58,339 nucleotides of DNA, taken from assembly GCA_009746045.1 (NCBI GenBank), contig RPFO01000235.1, forward strand, positions 1 to 58,339. Reading direction: 5' to 3'. Positions 8,430 through 18,386 of the stretch are shown piece by piece; position 1 is the first letter of the stretch; each line of letters starts with the position of its first letter. Under the pieces are notes generated by a model. The model did not search any database and was not told the DNA's origin. It saw nothing but the letters and a program-made list of their open reading frames with translations. Both the position numbers and the translations under genes were made by a program. The stretch comes from Mesostigma viride. Its lineage: Eukaryota; Streptophyta; Mesostigmatophyceae; Mesostigmatales; Mesostigmataceae.

Positions 8430-11400
8430 TCACATTACCGGTATCTCCGCTGCTGATTGCATGTAGGAATACGGAACCTGATCTCCGTATATCGCGTAGG
8501 GGAATGACGGCATAGTCGGGAACATCACCTTGTGCTGTAAATGATTCTGCCGCCCGTGCATCGTAGCCCTGCTTTTATCCTCATCTTTGGTTTGTGTGCG
8601 ATCCCGATGTGGAAATTGAGCCCAACCGTATTCTTCCCCCCCCTTCTTCTGTTTGTCCTTGTAATAAACGCCGATCAGTCTATTTTTACTGTCTGTTATA
8701 ACTTGCAATATTTTAATTTCCCCGAGGTCGAATAAAAAGTTATCAACTGCCGTTTGGGCATTTGTTTTATCTTTCACCTCATACCCCTCTGGCAGTTTAA
8801 GATCCCCGTCTGCCAATCCATGCGCCAACAAACTATCTGCCGTATTGCCTTTGAATGTTTTTGTATCTTTGTAAAGTTTAGAGACACGAGTCCTAACGTT
8901 CACAAGACTGCTGCCCTTTAGACTAGCTGGACCCCTTCCACCCGGGGCTTGTGTATCATTTGGTGGGTTTTCTTTTGCACTTTCAGGCACCTTTTTCGCT
9001 GGTGCCTTTATGGGCCCTGGTTGTGAGACTGGTGACGCCGGTGCTGCTGGTTGTGAGACTGGTGACGCCGGTGATGCTGGTTGTGCGACTGGCGATCCCG
9101 AGGGTGTCATTAGTAGTTGTAGTTGTGTGTTCGCCGCGGTATCCAGGAGTAGACTTAACCCCTCTTTCTGCTCACCCTCTGGCAACTGGGAAACCGCTGC
9201 CTGAGCGGTTTCCATTAGTCCAGACCATTCTAGCCCGTTTTTGTCAATTTTTTTGTCGAGAGCCGCCACGCTTTTACGCGCATGTTCAAGCAGTAATTCA
9301 TGAAGCAGTCGTCTATTTTCGTATTGTACTTCATACCTCGATTTTACTTCGGCAAACAGTTTCCCCGCCTGATCGGAATCAATAGTTGCCATAATTTCGT
9401 TGAATTTCGACAAGATATCCTCGTGATCTTTTTTGAACTTGTCACTCCCCCAATCTGGACGTCTAAGCAAATTCTGCATTTTGCGCTCTATCTTGTGCAC
9501 CTCTTCCATCTTCGGATCAGGGTCTTCTTCAGTCGATTGATCCCAAATGTTGGGGTCAGACGGGAGAGGTGCTGCTGGTGTGCCTGTTGGTGTGTTTGCT
9601 GGTCCTGTATTTGCTGGTGTTTTTGCTGGTGGTGCTGGTGCTGCTGGTGTGCCTGTCGGTGTGTCTGCTGGTCCTGTTTTTGCTGGTGTTTGTGCTGGTG
9701 GTGCTGGTGCTGCTGGTGTGTCTGTTGATGTGTTTGCTGGTCCTGTATTTGCTGGTGTTTGTGCTGGTGGTGCTGGTGCTGCTGGTGTGTCTGTTGATGT
9801 GTTTGCTGGTCCTGTATTTGCTGGTGTTTTTGCTGGTGGTGCTGGTGCTGCTGGTGTGCCTGTTGGTGTGTCTGCTGGTCCTGTTTTTGCTGGTGTTTTT
9901 GCTGGTGGTGCTGGTGCTGCTGGTGTGTCTGTTGATGTGTTTGCTGGTCCTGTATTTGCTGGTGTTTGTGTTTGTGTTGGTGCTGTTTTGTTTGCTGTTT
10001 CATTTTCTAACTTGTTTTTTAAAACTGCGCCCAGTAAATCTATCAAGCCTAGGTATTTATCATTGGTTGTGAACCCCTCAACCTGTGCACGCGCGCCTTC
10101 TTGTGCTGTTGTTGTTGTCGGTGGTTGTGCCGCTGGTGGAGTTGTCAATGATGCGGCGTTTTCTGCAGCTGTACTGGCAAGTAAATCGCCGTGGTATTTA
10201 TGAATTGAAGCGTCAATCTCGGTTTGAGACGGTAGGAATTCCCTCCTATTATCCGTGATCTGGCCGGGAATTAACCCTTTTTTATTCCTGTACGCCTCGT
10301 TCGCCTTGCTGGGTTGGAGTCCGTACCTGATAATCCTCCCCATCACCCCATTGTCACGATACCCGAATAGTTTTTGTAACAGACTGACATCTTCCTTTGT
10401 CAATAACGGTGGCTTTTGTGCACCGCCAGTGTCTGCCTTTGAGTCTTTTGCAATGTCGGAGGCGTCTGCCGGTAGGAATTCCCTCCTATTATCCGTGATC
10501 TGGCCGGGAATAAACCCTTTTTTATTCCTGTACGCCTCGTTCGTCTTGCCGGGTCGGAGTCCGTAACTGATAATCCCCTCGTCATACATATGTTGTAACA
10601 GACTGACATCTGCCTTATCGTCTTGTGCGCCTGTGGGCTTTAGGCCGGCCGCCTCTTTGTCCTTTTGGTTTTTCAGATGTTGTAGCGCATCTTTTGGTTT
10701 TTCAGATGTTGTAGCCGTAGTGTCTTCATCTGCCCTTTGTAGGGGTGCGGGCTTGGCAGTCGACGTGGGATTTGCGTCGGGCTCGTCTTCTGCACCTGTA
10801 GGCTTTGGGTCGGCCGCCTCTTTGTCCTTTTTGTTTTTAAGATGTTGTTGCGCATCTGCCGTAGTGTCTTTATCTGCATTTTCTAGGGGTGCGGCCTTGG
10901 CGGTCGATGTGTCGGTGGGATTTGTAGGCGTAGATGGGGTCCCATACGTTGTTTCTGTCAATTGTTTTAATCGATCCTCTAACGTCTGCTCATCTTCGGG
11001 ATTGGCGGGTATCGCAGCTTGTGTTTCCGTTTGTGTCTCGACTTGTGCTAATGCTTTTTTGACAGGCTGTGACGCGCGTGGCTGAGAGGTGTCTGTATCT
11101 TTCTGTCTGTTCTTGGGAGCTGGAGAAGTGAAAGACCCCCCGCCGCCGTCTTGGCGATAGGAAGAGGTGTCCATGGACGAATATGATGAGTATTCCCCAC
11201 CCCCCACATCTGGCAATCGCGCGGGGGGCCGGGGTGCCACCCGCCATCGTAGTCAATGATGGCAGGACGCCACCCTCCAGTGGCAGGAGGGGGCGGGTCC
11301 GATGACCCCACTAACCGAGCTTTTAGCAATCGAAAGAGCATGAGCAGAGAGTTCAACATGCGCGCCTTCTCCACTCTTTCCGCCTCCGTGCCTTCCGGCT

Positions 11401-11464
11401 TATCCATCGCTTGCTTTAACAGGCCGACTATAACGTTGATGGCCCGAGATGTCGCATCTGTCAT
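8430..11464 (-). CDS. long repetitive Ala/Pro/Thr-rich protein (frame change at 11223-11228)
   Basis: The main frame below 11240 gives about 930 residues. A short frame from ATG 11464 probably supplies the first 80; the two meet at a six-G run at 11223-11228. Three repeat families are visible: two copies of a 40-residue TSTAKxAPL unit, two copies of a YGLxPxKxNEAYRNKKG block, and nearly six copies of a 23-residue unit (PAAPAPPAKTPANTGPANT) at 9560-10010. A helical region follows, then an unrepeated C-terminal domain of about 110 residues. Codons end mostly in A in the repeats, unlike the GC3-rich neighbours. No enzyme motif is seen; a structural or surface role is a guess. Confidence 0.65.
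9560..10010. repeat. 69-bp coding tandem repeat, about six units
   Basis: The unit encodes 23 residues on the minus strand and is repeated nearly six times with two alternating versions (GPANTSTDT and GPADTPTGT). The plus strand reads as endless GCTGGTG-type words, which also keeps shadow frames open on that strand. Confidence 0.85.
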
Positions 11465-11502
11465 CGCCGCTGTCGTACATGATAGACACACATATTTTGT
11501 TA

Positions 11503-12413
11503 TCAACCCAATAAACAGGCAGCGACAATCGCGACGACCTTGGGAGACACGCTGTTGCCCACCGCCTTAAGGATCTTGTTGATGCTGACCTCGCGCATGA
11601 GCGCGCCTAGGCGCGTGGTAGGGATCCCTTGCAGCTTGAAAGCCTCGCTCTCGGTGAGCGTCCTGATACCGACGGGGTCTCGGATGTAGAGGCGCGCGTT
11701 CTTGTTCGCGCCCTGGGCGGCGCGCTGAGTGAACGCCACGTCCGAATCCTTCGCCTCGAAACTGTAATTGGCCTGATAAAAGCGACCGGGTTCCGCGTGA
11801 GCGAGCACGCCATACAACCTGGAGCCAGGGTCCAAGTAATACTCCGGTGGCGCCGTCTTGTTGAAGTCGAACGAGTCCGTGCGCGACGACAGGGGGGCGG
11901 GAACCTGTACAGCGGGTTCTTGCTCGCCACAATGAACACCCGGCGCCTCTTCTGCCGCAGACCGGCGTGGGTGTGGGCACCTATGATCTCGTAATCCACG
12001 TTGAATCCGTGTCCGCGGAGTTCACGCAAGATCCTCTTGAACACGGGGAAGTTGATGATCGCTGGCACGTTTTCCAAGATTACGTGTGTCGGGTCAGCGA
12101 TGCGGATGAAACGAAATATGTCGCGTATGCCCTTGGTACGGACATCTTTCATACCCCGCTTGAGTCCAGCGTTGCTGAAGCTCTGACAAGGAAAACCGGC
12201 CGTGATGATGTCAGCTTTCGGTATAAGATGGTCGGGCACGTTCTCGATCTTGTCGCAGATGGGCGACTCCCCGTTGAGAATTTCAAACACGTCACAAGCG
12301 GACGGGTTCATCTCGACGGCCATCACCGTTTGGACGTTGCGGACTTTCCTCAAGCCCATCGAGAACCCGCCCAGCCCGGCGAACAGGTCTATGTGTCTCC
12401 AAGTCCCCACCAT
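11503..12413 (-). CDS. DNA (cytosine-5) methyltransferase (frame change near 11893-11898)
   Basis: From ATG 12413 the protein shows motif I (DLFAGLGGFSMG), motif IV with the catalytic Pro-Cys (AGFPCQSFSNAG), motif VI (LENV) and motif VIII (QKRRRVFIVA). After YRFPPP the frame turns into an arginine-rich shadow. A second frame ending at 11503 carries motif IX (LTESEAFKLQGIP) and motif X (AVGNSVSP). The junction sits at a six-G run, so a one-base indel is likely and the enzyme is otherwise complete at about 300 residues. It transfers methyl groups from SAM to cytosine C5; the target site is unknown. No partner endonuclease is seen beside it. Confidence 0.85.
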
Positions 12414-12444
12414 CGCACGTGTATAATACCAACACGAGAACAAA

Positions 12445-13074
12445 ATGATTTTCACAACGGACGACCTCCCCGAATACGTGTGGGGAATAAAGAGTCGAAA
12501 CGACATGCCGTCCCTGTCCGCCATCATGTCGCTCGCCACGGACGACTCGCCCACAGAGGAGGAGTGCTCCATCACGCTAGAGGACTACTGCGATCAACAC
12601 GATTCGCTCATCCGGCGCGTGCGCTCCTCAGAATGGTTCAAGACCTACATGCAGAGTCTGGGCGTGCAATTTCCACCACGGAGCGAGGCAGACTCGTCCC
12701 AACAGGAAACACGCATCATGGAGAAGTTGGCGGCTCATATGGAAGGGGCGCTGGTGGACGGCGTGGTGGAAGCCCGTTCGCCCTACACGGGCTCGCTGGT
12801 CGTGGCGAGACAATCCAATTTCCTATACGCACTCGGACTACTGGATTGCAAGCGAGATAAGGCCAAGGCTGTGTTCGTGCACAATGGCGGACACGCTATC
12901 AGGGAAGATGAAATTTCCAATATGGTCTGTCTTGCCGCCCCTCGCGGGGTTCACGTGTATGATGTGAACGCGGAATACTTTAAGGACGACCCCATGGGGA
13001 CGCTCATGATGCCTACGGTCTACGTGCACGTGATTCAATTCATCAAGCAAATAAAGGCTTCCATTAAAAGTTAA
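12445..13074 (+). CDS. hypothetical protein, 209 residues
   Basis: An intact acidic protein divergent from the methyltransferase, with a 31-base gap containing GTATAATACC that probably serves both. It has a helical N-terminal half and a more hydrophobic C-terminal half. I recognise no domain. It ends close to an AATAAA signal at 13083. Confidence 0.7.
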   Translation: MIFTTDDLPEYVWGIKSRNDMPSLSAIMSLATDDSPTEEECSITLEDYCDQHDSLIRRVRSSEWFKTYMQSLGVQFPPRSEADSSQQETRIMEKLAAHMEGALVDGVVEARSPYTGSLVVARQSNFLYALGLLDCKRDKAKAVFVHNGGHAIREDEISNMVCLAAPRGVHVYDVNAEYFKDDPMGTLMMPTVYVHVIQFIKQIKASIKS

Positions 13075-13082
13075 ATACTCTC

Positions 13083-13088
13083 AATAAA
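13083..13088 (+). terminator. AATAAA polyadenylation-type signal
   Basis: AATAAA nine bases after the stop at 13074. Confidence 0.5.
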
Positions 13089-13153
13089 CAGAGTTCGATA
13101 CATCGAGTCGTTAACAACCATAAAACTAACTTTAAAAGTGCCAACCGCGCCTT

Positions 13154-14239
13154 TCAGGCAGTCGCGGCAAAACCTTTCAGTCCCAAGTCGTCCCAGTTAA
13201 CATCGCTCGTGTCCAAGGGAGACATATTGTTAAACCAGTCATCTAGGCCGCCTTCCGTGGACGTGTGGGGAGGAAGAACAGAGTCGCCCGCGTTGGATAC
13301 AGGGGCGTTGAATGCGGGGGTGGTGTCCAAAGAAGGTATCGGAAAGTCGTAATGCACGGTCGATGATGTAGCAGTCTCCGCGGAAGAAGCAGACGGTGCG
13401 ATGGGGGCTTGGAACAGAGGAGGAGTGTCCATAACAGGTTCGTCGACGCGCGTCCTCTTGGCACTCCTCAAGTCGGGTCCAGTACTCATCCCTGGTCCGC
13501 TCTCCTCCTCGCTCGGTGAATGCTTCTTGAGGTAGTCGGCGCAGATCTCGTTGATCTGCTTGAAGGCGGTCTCCCTGCGCAAAATCAAATCCCCTAGCAT
13601 TGCCCCGACGCTCGCATCCACGCTCTTCTGATAAACTTCATAGGAGATCTCCGTGCTCTGTCTCGCCAAAAAGGCAACAATCTGCGTGCCAGGCCTGGCG
13701 TCTTTCAGGAACGTATAAAGACTGTTGACCCGCTCCAGAGCCAATGTGGACTCCTGGGTGCACTTGTCAGAGGAAGTCTTTACAAAGTCTTTGCACTCGT
13801 TGAAAAGGGTGTCAATATCAGCCCTGAGTTTCTTGATCACTTTACCGATGCTGAGAGCCAGCCCTGTAGCAATTTTGGTCTCCTGTGGACACTCTGCCGG
13901 CGGGGGAACACCGGTGATGGCCAGAATGGGACACGCCCACTTGATGGCGTGAACAGCGAATTCAATGTCGATGCTCCCATCGGCGTTGATGGGGTAAACC
14001 CCCTTCACTTGTTTGAAGGCGTTGGCCAGCCTCTTCCCCTCGGTGCTGTTGGAGAACTTGGTGTGGTTGATGGTGCTGTCGTTTGCAAACACCCTGAGCA
14101 GGGTCTGCAGACAAACCTTATTGCCCCCCAACACCTGGATGTTGCCAGGCTTTTGGGCGTTGGAAATCCAGGCTTTCGGACGCCAGATATGGACCCCACC
14201 AGCCACCCCCACGTGCTCCATGAAGTCTGAAGTCTCCAT
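13154..14239 (-). CDS. hypothetical nuclear-type protein with activator-like C terminus
   Basis: A 361-residue protein from ATG 14239; a longer in-frame start at 14374 crosses regulatory DNA. The N-terminal 270 residues are helical and unrecognised. Residues about 262-272 (RSAKRTRVDEP) resemble a bipartite-style nuclear localisation signal. The last 90 residues are low-complexity, ending in alternating acidic and bulky hydrophobic residues (LDDWFNNMSPLDTSDVNWDD), the look of a eukaryotic acidic activation domain. With the large motif-rich island directly upstream, a transcription-regulator role is plausible, but no DNA-binding fold is evident. Confidence 0.6.
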   Translation of the reverse strand: METSDFMEHVGVAGGVHIWRPKAWISNAQKPGNIQVLGGNKVCLQTLLRVFANDSTINHTKFSNSTEGKRLANAFKQVKGVYPINADGSIDIEFAVHAIKWACPILAITGVPPPAECPQETKIATGLALSIGKVIKKLRADIDTLFNECKDFVKTSSDKCTQESTLALERVNSLYTFLKDARPGTQIVAFLARQSTEISYEVYQKSVDASVGAMLGDLILRRETAFKQINEICADYLKKHSPSEEESGPGMSTGPDLRSAKRTRVDEPVMDTPPLFQAPIAPSASSAETATSSTVHYDFPIPSLDTTPAFNAPVSNAGDSVLPPHTSTEGGLDDWFNNMSPLDTSDVNWDDLGLKGFAATA

Positions 14240-14914
14240 AGCCTGTCTGCAGAGCTTTTGGGTGGTTTGTGAAGTGAGAGAGTGTTTTTCGCGTGGTAGG
14301 ACCCCTTTTATGCAACTTTCTGGCGGAACAGAACTTGTGAAGGGGTGTATTTGTTTACCCCCGACCGGGACCAATTTCAGGGGGGTGCACAGTCAGCAAT
14401 ATTTCCTAAATCTCTAAGATCTTTGGTGGGTGGCTTATAAACTCCCATAGGGCGAAGAGACGCTTTTTACGCGTCAGAAAACGACAAAACGGACAGACAG
14501 GAAGCTTCTCTTTTTATCCTGGATGATCAGGACCGTGCAAAAATGTCGTGATCCTTGGAAGATCTGATACTGCCATGGTCTGACAAGACACTTTCAAACA
14601 TATAGTCAGATTCTGACAAGATTCTGTGACTGTTCATAGATCTCTGTCAGATTTGTAACTGCCAGGTGGTCTGAACCGTGCGATTTCAAAGATCTCGTCA
14701 GATTCTGACCAGATTTGGTGACTGTCAGAGATATCTGTCAGATTTGTAACTGCCAGGTGGTCTGACAATGCAGGATATGGTAAGATTCTGTTCAGATTCT
14801 GTCCTGGATTTTGTGCAGATATGGCCCAATTTTGTGCTGAGTCAGCCCATTTTTCAAATTTGAACACTGCCCCCCCTGCGCGTCGGGCGTGTAAAATAAA
14901 AAAATAGTGGTATT
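14240..14914. promoter_or_regulatory. 675-bp regulatory island with repeated CAGATT/AGATCT words
   Basis: No gene is seen. A unit of about 67 bp occurs at about 14609 and again at about 14699: CAGATTCTGAC, a GTGACTGT core, then CTGTCAGATTTGTAACTGCC and AGGTGGTCTGA. Upstream are TTTTTACGCGTCAG (14466) and AAGATCTGATACTGCC. The island ends in CACTGCCCCCCC at about 14865, followed by an A-rich stretch directly before ATG 14915. Shared words with the other islands suggest a common binding factor. Confidence 0.55.
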
Positions 14915-15484
14915 ATGACACACACTGAGTGCCAAAATAATGCTCACCGTCGCCGCCCTACCCCCCGCCTGGCCATCTGTGCATTAAACGAACCGCCGCC
15001 AAGAGGAATGTGGGACCGTACCGTTTTCATAGTGGGAAAACAGCAACCTTACCCGAGACTGTTTGGGATCCACACGCTTGAGAGGGACAGGAAATTGAGC
15101 GGGCTTATTCGCCCCATGACTCACATAATTGCGTTTGAAGAGCTCGACACCGCCGCAACAATGTCCCAGGTGCTGTGGGAGGATGACAAGAATGACAGGA
15201 TGTCCGAATACAGTTTGGATGACGACAAGGTGGAGGATTGCATATTTCACAGGTTATCAGACCCTGACGTGACAGAGGACGAAGAGGCGATTCATCAAAT
15301 GAGCATCCAGGCGTTCACGTTTAACGACGCCCAGTCCTTCTGCATGTTTCATGGCTTCGTGCTGGATATGGTATCCAGGACCGATGAAAGCAATGACCTT
15401 GTATTTTCAATTACCAGGCATTACCCTCGCGGGGATGCCAATTCCTACGTCACAATGTTGGAGAGTTACATGAATGCTGGATAA
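14915..15484 (+). CDS. hypothetical acidic protein
   Basis: Up to 189 residues from ATG 14915, which lies just after an A/T-rich stretch as in the capsid promoters; ATG 15008 or 15118 are alternatives. The C-terminal two thirds are acidic with EDEEAIHQM and SEYSLDDDKVEDC. No domain is recognised. It faces the activator-like gene across the motif island and is convergent with the next gene. Confidence 0.55.
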   Translation: MTHTECQNNAHRRRPTPRLAICALNEPPPRGMWDRTVFIVGKQQPYPRLFGIHTLERDRKLSGLIRPMTHIIAFEELDTAATMSQVLWEDDKNDRMSEYSLDDDKVEDCIFHRLSDPDVTEDEEAIHQMSIQAFTFNDAQSFCMFHGFVLDMVSRTDESNDLVFSITRHYPRGDANSYVTMLESYMNAG

Positions 15485-15508
15485 GTTTGTCATTTTTATT
15501 ATTAGATG

Positions 15509-15514
15509 AATAAA
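15509..15514 (+). terminator. AATAAA signal between convergent genes
   Basis: AATAAA 25 bases after the stop at 15484 and directly before the opposing stop at 15515. Confidence 0.4.
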
Positions 15515-15835
15515 TCACTCGGCAACCGCAACGGGTGCCTGATCGGACATATCCTCGGCAACAATGCCGCCGCCCTTCTTTGAATTGTTGTTTCCGAGCA
15601 CGTATTTCAGCGCAAAGTCTCCCGCCGTCATGTCATTAAAAAGCAGGTGCTGGGTTTGGATGGCGGTCCCCTTCCTCCTGATCTGATTGAGACACTTCCT
15701 CACGTCCCCCACGCTCATGTCGGGCACGGACGAACTCATGACGTGGGGGCGGCTGGACTCGGTCACTTTGCTTGCGTCAGACTCCGCGGACACGGGGCCC
15801 GTCACCCCCTTCCGCTTCTTGTTTTTCTTTTCCAC
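15515..15835 (-). CDS. small lysine-rich hypothetical protein (start uncertain)
   Basis: The frame gives about 106 residues beginning with a strongly basic stretch (EKKNKKRKG) that could be a nuclear signal, then a helical centre (SVGDVRKCLNQIRRKG). No ATG opens this exact frame upstream: 15835 is a GTG, and ATG 15739 would lose the basic region. An ATG shortly upstream, in a different frame, may be the real start if a base is missing. Function unknown. Confidence 0.5.
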   Translation of the reverse strand: MEKKNKKRKGVTGPVSAESDASKVTESSRPHVMSSSVPDMSVGDVRKCLNQIRRKGTAIQTQHLLFNDMTAGDFALKYVLGNNNSKKGGGIVAEDMSDQAPVAVAE

Positions 15836-16011
15836 AACGGGCGCCGCGTTTTCCTGGACAGCTGGCTGGGAGTTTCCATGTTGTGTGTGTGACCGTGTAT
15901 GAACTAAGCCTGGATAATTTATCCCGTGTTATAAGCGCACACCCTCACCCCCCGTTGGGGAACGCATCCAGCTTTTTTTTTGTCTGTGTATCGTAGGACG
16001 CGCCGGACGCG

Positions 16012-17094
16012 ATGTCCGGTGTCACTCACTACACCGTGGAGGCCGTCATGCAGCAATGCATCGACACCCTGCAGAGTAGGCAACAGAATCTCGGTCAATG
16101 GAAAGAGGAGGCCGATAAACTCGAACGGGAAGCGCAGTCGACACAAGATTGGGACGCCAAAATGAAGGCCAGGTTGGCCGCGCGGGCCCTTAGAAGCACC
16201 ATAGCCAAGGTGGAGGGGGGGAGTATGACGAGTTCCTCCTGGACATCCTGCCCACGTACAGGAAGTACAAGGACACGTTCGACGGCGCCGGGGCCAAGAA
16301 GCGCAACAAGACCGACCCCCCTGGTGGAAAAAAGACAGCGACAAACAGGGGCGAGATATTCCGCGAGTTCATCCGAGTGGTGCAAAAGTACCCTTCCTCA
16401 ACGTACCGACGGGCACGGCACAGGTGACAGACGAGCCGGCCTGTACGGCTTCTGCCCCGCGTGCAACACCAACATGGTGGAGAACTCGCGAGAGGCGCTG
16501 CTCTTGTGCTCGGCGTGCGGCCTCACGTCCGAGATGTGCAATGACTCGGAAAGGAACGTGCCCTACGGCACCCCCGTGTGCGTCACCGACTACTGCTACA
16601 AGCGGATCAACCACTTCAACGAGACGCTCTCACAGTTCCACGCGAGGGAGAAGTCCTCCATCCCGCAAGAGGTTATCGACAGCCTCGCCACCGAGTTCAA
16701 GAAGGCAAGGATAGCGGACACCAGCGCGCTGACCCCGAGCATAGTGCGCAAGTTCCTTCGCAAGCTTCGGCTATCCAAGTACTTCGAGCACTCCGTCCAG
16801 ATCACCCACATGTTCAGCGGCACCCCTCCGCCCACCATGACCCAGGTGCAGGAGGACAAACTGAGGACCATGTTCCGCCTCGTGCAGGAGCCCTTCGAGC
16901 AGGTTGTGCCAAAGGGGCGCAAGAACTTCCTCAACTACTCGTACTGCATCCACAAGATGTGCCAGCTACTGGAATACGACGAGTTCCTGTCCCACTTCCC
17001 CCTCCTGAAGAGCAAGGAGAAGTTGTGGGATCAGGATGAGATTTGGAAGAACATTTGCAAGAAGCTCAACTGGCAGTTCATCCCCTCCAAGTGA
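16012..17094 (+). CDS. VLTF3-like late transcription factor (frame changes between 16215 and 16440)
   Basis: The C-terminal 220 residues are typical of the poxvirus A2L/VLTF3 family: a zinc ribbon (FCPACNTNM, then CSACGLTSEM), RINHFNETLSQF, SSIPQEVIDSLATEF, LRLSKYFEH and FNYSYC-like to KLNWQFIPSK end blocks. The N-terminal 70 residues are helical. Between them the frame changes at a seven-G run (16215-16221), where another frame reads EYDEFLLDILP, and it returns after one or two more shifts before 16445. First and last blocks are in the same frame, so the net indel is zero modulo three. Role: late viral transcription together with VLTF2. Confidence 0.85.
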   Translation: MSGVTHYTVEAVMQQCIDTLQSRQQNLGQWKEEADKLEREAQSTQDWDAKMKARLAARALRSTIAKVEGGSMTSSSWTSCPRTGSTRTRSTAPGPRSATRPTPLVEKRQRQTGARYSASSSEWCKSTLPQRTDGHGTGDRRAGLYGFCPACNTNMVENSREALLLCSACGLTSEMCNDSERNVPYGTPVCVTDYCYKRINHFNETLSQFHAREKSSIPQEVIDSLATEFKKARIADTSALTPSIVRKFLRKLRLSKYFEHSVQITHMFSGTPPPTMTQVQEDKLRTMFRLVQEPFEQVVPKGRKNFLNYSYCIHKMCQLLEYDEFLSHFPLLKSKEKLWDQDEIWKNICKKLNWQFIPSK

Positions 17095-17103
17095 CGGCCC
17101 GAC

Positions 17104-17580
17104 TCACGCGCGGGTCTTGCGCCCCAACATCTCGAACCGCAGCACGATCGTCCAATCGGCAAGGTTGGGGATCGCGCTAGACGTGAACTGGTCGATCGTG
17201 TCGAGGTGGCACACCCTGATTTTGACAGAGCCCCCGTCCCGCAGCAGAAAAGGGTCGGACACCGGGAGACAGTTTTGCTGGTCGGTGATAGAGTAGTTGC
17301 TAGAGGAAGCGCTTGTGGCCACCGTAGTGGCGATCGGTGTCATGTCGCCACTAGAGCAAGGGAACGCGTCCGACAGTATCCCGATGACCGTCCGAGTGCC
17401 CTTCGGCACGAAACCCTTGATGGACGCAAATAACACGTGCGCCTTCCACCGCCCATCGAGAATGGGAGCGGATGGGTCGGGAGGGATCTGCACAGTCCAC
17501 TCGTTAAACTCGGTGGACACCGTCTTCGCGGTGGTGGACGTGTTGGCAGAGAAGAGCGTCAGCACGTACACGTCTGTCAT
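17104..17580 (-). CDS. hypothetical beta-rich protein
   Basis: A 158-residue protein from ATG 17580, rich in S/T and alternating hydrophobic residues, suggesting a beta fold. It has no cysteine cluster or catalytic motif that I recognise. It ends ten bases after the convergent VLTF3 gene. A small capsid or virion component is a guess from its composition only. Confidence 0.6.
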   Translation of the reverse strand: MTDVYVLTLFSANTSTTAKTVSTEFNEWTVQIPPDPSAPILDGRWKAHVLFASIKGFVPKGTRTVIGILSDAFPCSSGDMTPIATTVATSASSSNYSITDQQNCLPVSDPFLLRDGGSVKIRVCHLDTIDQFTSSAIPNLADWTIVLRFEMLGRKTRA

Positions 17581-17663
17581 GGCCACTTTGCTGATAGTAA
17601 GCGAGAGAATTATGTCGCGCGCGTTTATGTGGCGCGTATTGTGGGCGGTACTTGTTGAAAACG

Positions 17664-18092
17664 ATGACGCTCGGAATCATCTCCATCAACTGCCCCGTGG
17701 CCAAGTCGCTCCCCTACGCCGGAGTGTACCGCCCCGCCATGGCCAAAGCCCACTACTGCGAGGTGGACCTGGACACGGGCGAATATGGCAAACTGTCGGC
17801 GCTGCACTCCTTCCGGTTCAAAGTCCCGCTCAATTCCCGCCCGACAGATGATGACGTGCGCGCCGTTAACATGCTGTTTGCCATATTGAGGGGAAACTAT
17901 CCGCGCGATCACATCACCATCGTCGAGTTCGACGACCACTCGACTCGCTACGGCACCGTCTACATTGTAACGTCAGACGACTCCAATGGCCCCGTGCCCT
18001 ATAACGACTTCAAGGCCCACCGCACGGTGCTAGACTTTGAACTGCGCCAAAGCCAGATGGAGGACGGGGGGGTGGTGTACGAGTTCCCTTAA
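17664..18092 (+). CDS. hypothetical protein, 142 residues
   Basis: An intact protein divergent from the gene ending upstream; the 83-base gap would hold both promoters. It is an even alpha/beta mixture, with GKLSALHSFRF and DHSTRYGTVYIVTS strands. No family is recognised. An AATAAA lies ten bases past the stop. Confidence 0.6.
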   Translation: MTLGIISINCPVAKSLPYAGVYRPAMAKAHYCEVDLDTGEYGKLSALHSFRFKVPLNSRPTDDDVRAVNMLFAILRGNYPRDHITIVEFDDHSTRYGTVYIVTSDDSNGPVPYNDFKAHRTVLDFELRQSQMEDGGVVYEFP

Positions 18093-18101
18093 TATATTTT
18101 T

Positions 18102-18107
18102 AATAAA
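18102..18107 (+). terminator. AATAAA polyadenylation-type signal
   Basis: AATAAA directly after an AT-rich stretch past the stop at 18092. Confidence 0.45.
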
Positions 18108-18181
18108 ATTCAGACACATTGGATGACACAAATCGAGTTTATTTACAATTGCAGGGGTGATAACGCTCCAAAGGCGAACGG

Positions 18182-18386
18182 CTATTGGAGTGCATCGGTC
18201 AGCGGGGGCGTCTTCTCGACGCCGCTTGCTCTCAGGCTCTTAAGACCCTTTAACAGCATGGAAGTGACCGACTCGGCAATGACCAATTCCCTCTGTGCGT
18301 TGTCCAGCTGTGTCCTCCACTTCTCTGCAGCCATGTTTTGGCTCCTCATAGCAATCTCCAACCGTTTGATGTCAGCCTCCTTCTGA
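18182..18386 (-). pseudogene. coiled-coil gene, C-terminal fragment (split by insertion)
   Basis: On the minus strand this stretch encodes about 68 residues rich in helical heptads (KEADIKRLEIAMRSQNMAAE), ending at the TAG complementary to 18182-18184. It has no start of its own. The matching N-terminal half lies at 20352-20671, on the other side of the 1.96-kb element. With the element and one copy of the terminal GAA removed, the two frames are in register. The parent would be a coiled-coil protein of roughly 180 residues. Confidence 0.7.

Noticed and set aside
9488-10203. Plus- and minus-strand frames of Val/Ala/Gly or Gln/His repeats
   Set aside because: They are shadows of the 69-bp coding repeat; the minus-strand Pro/Ala/Thr frame continues into unique sequence on both sides.
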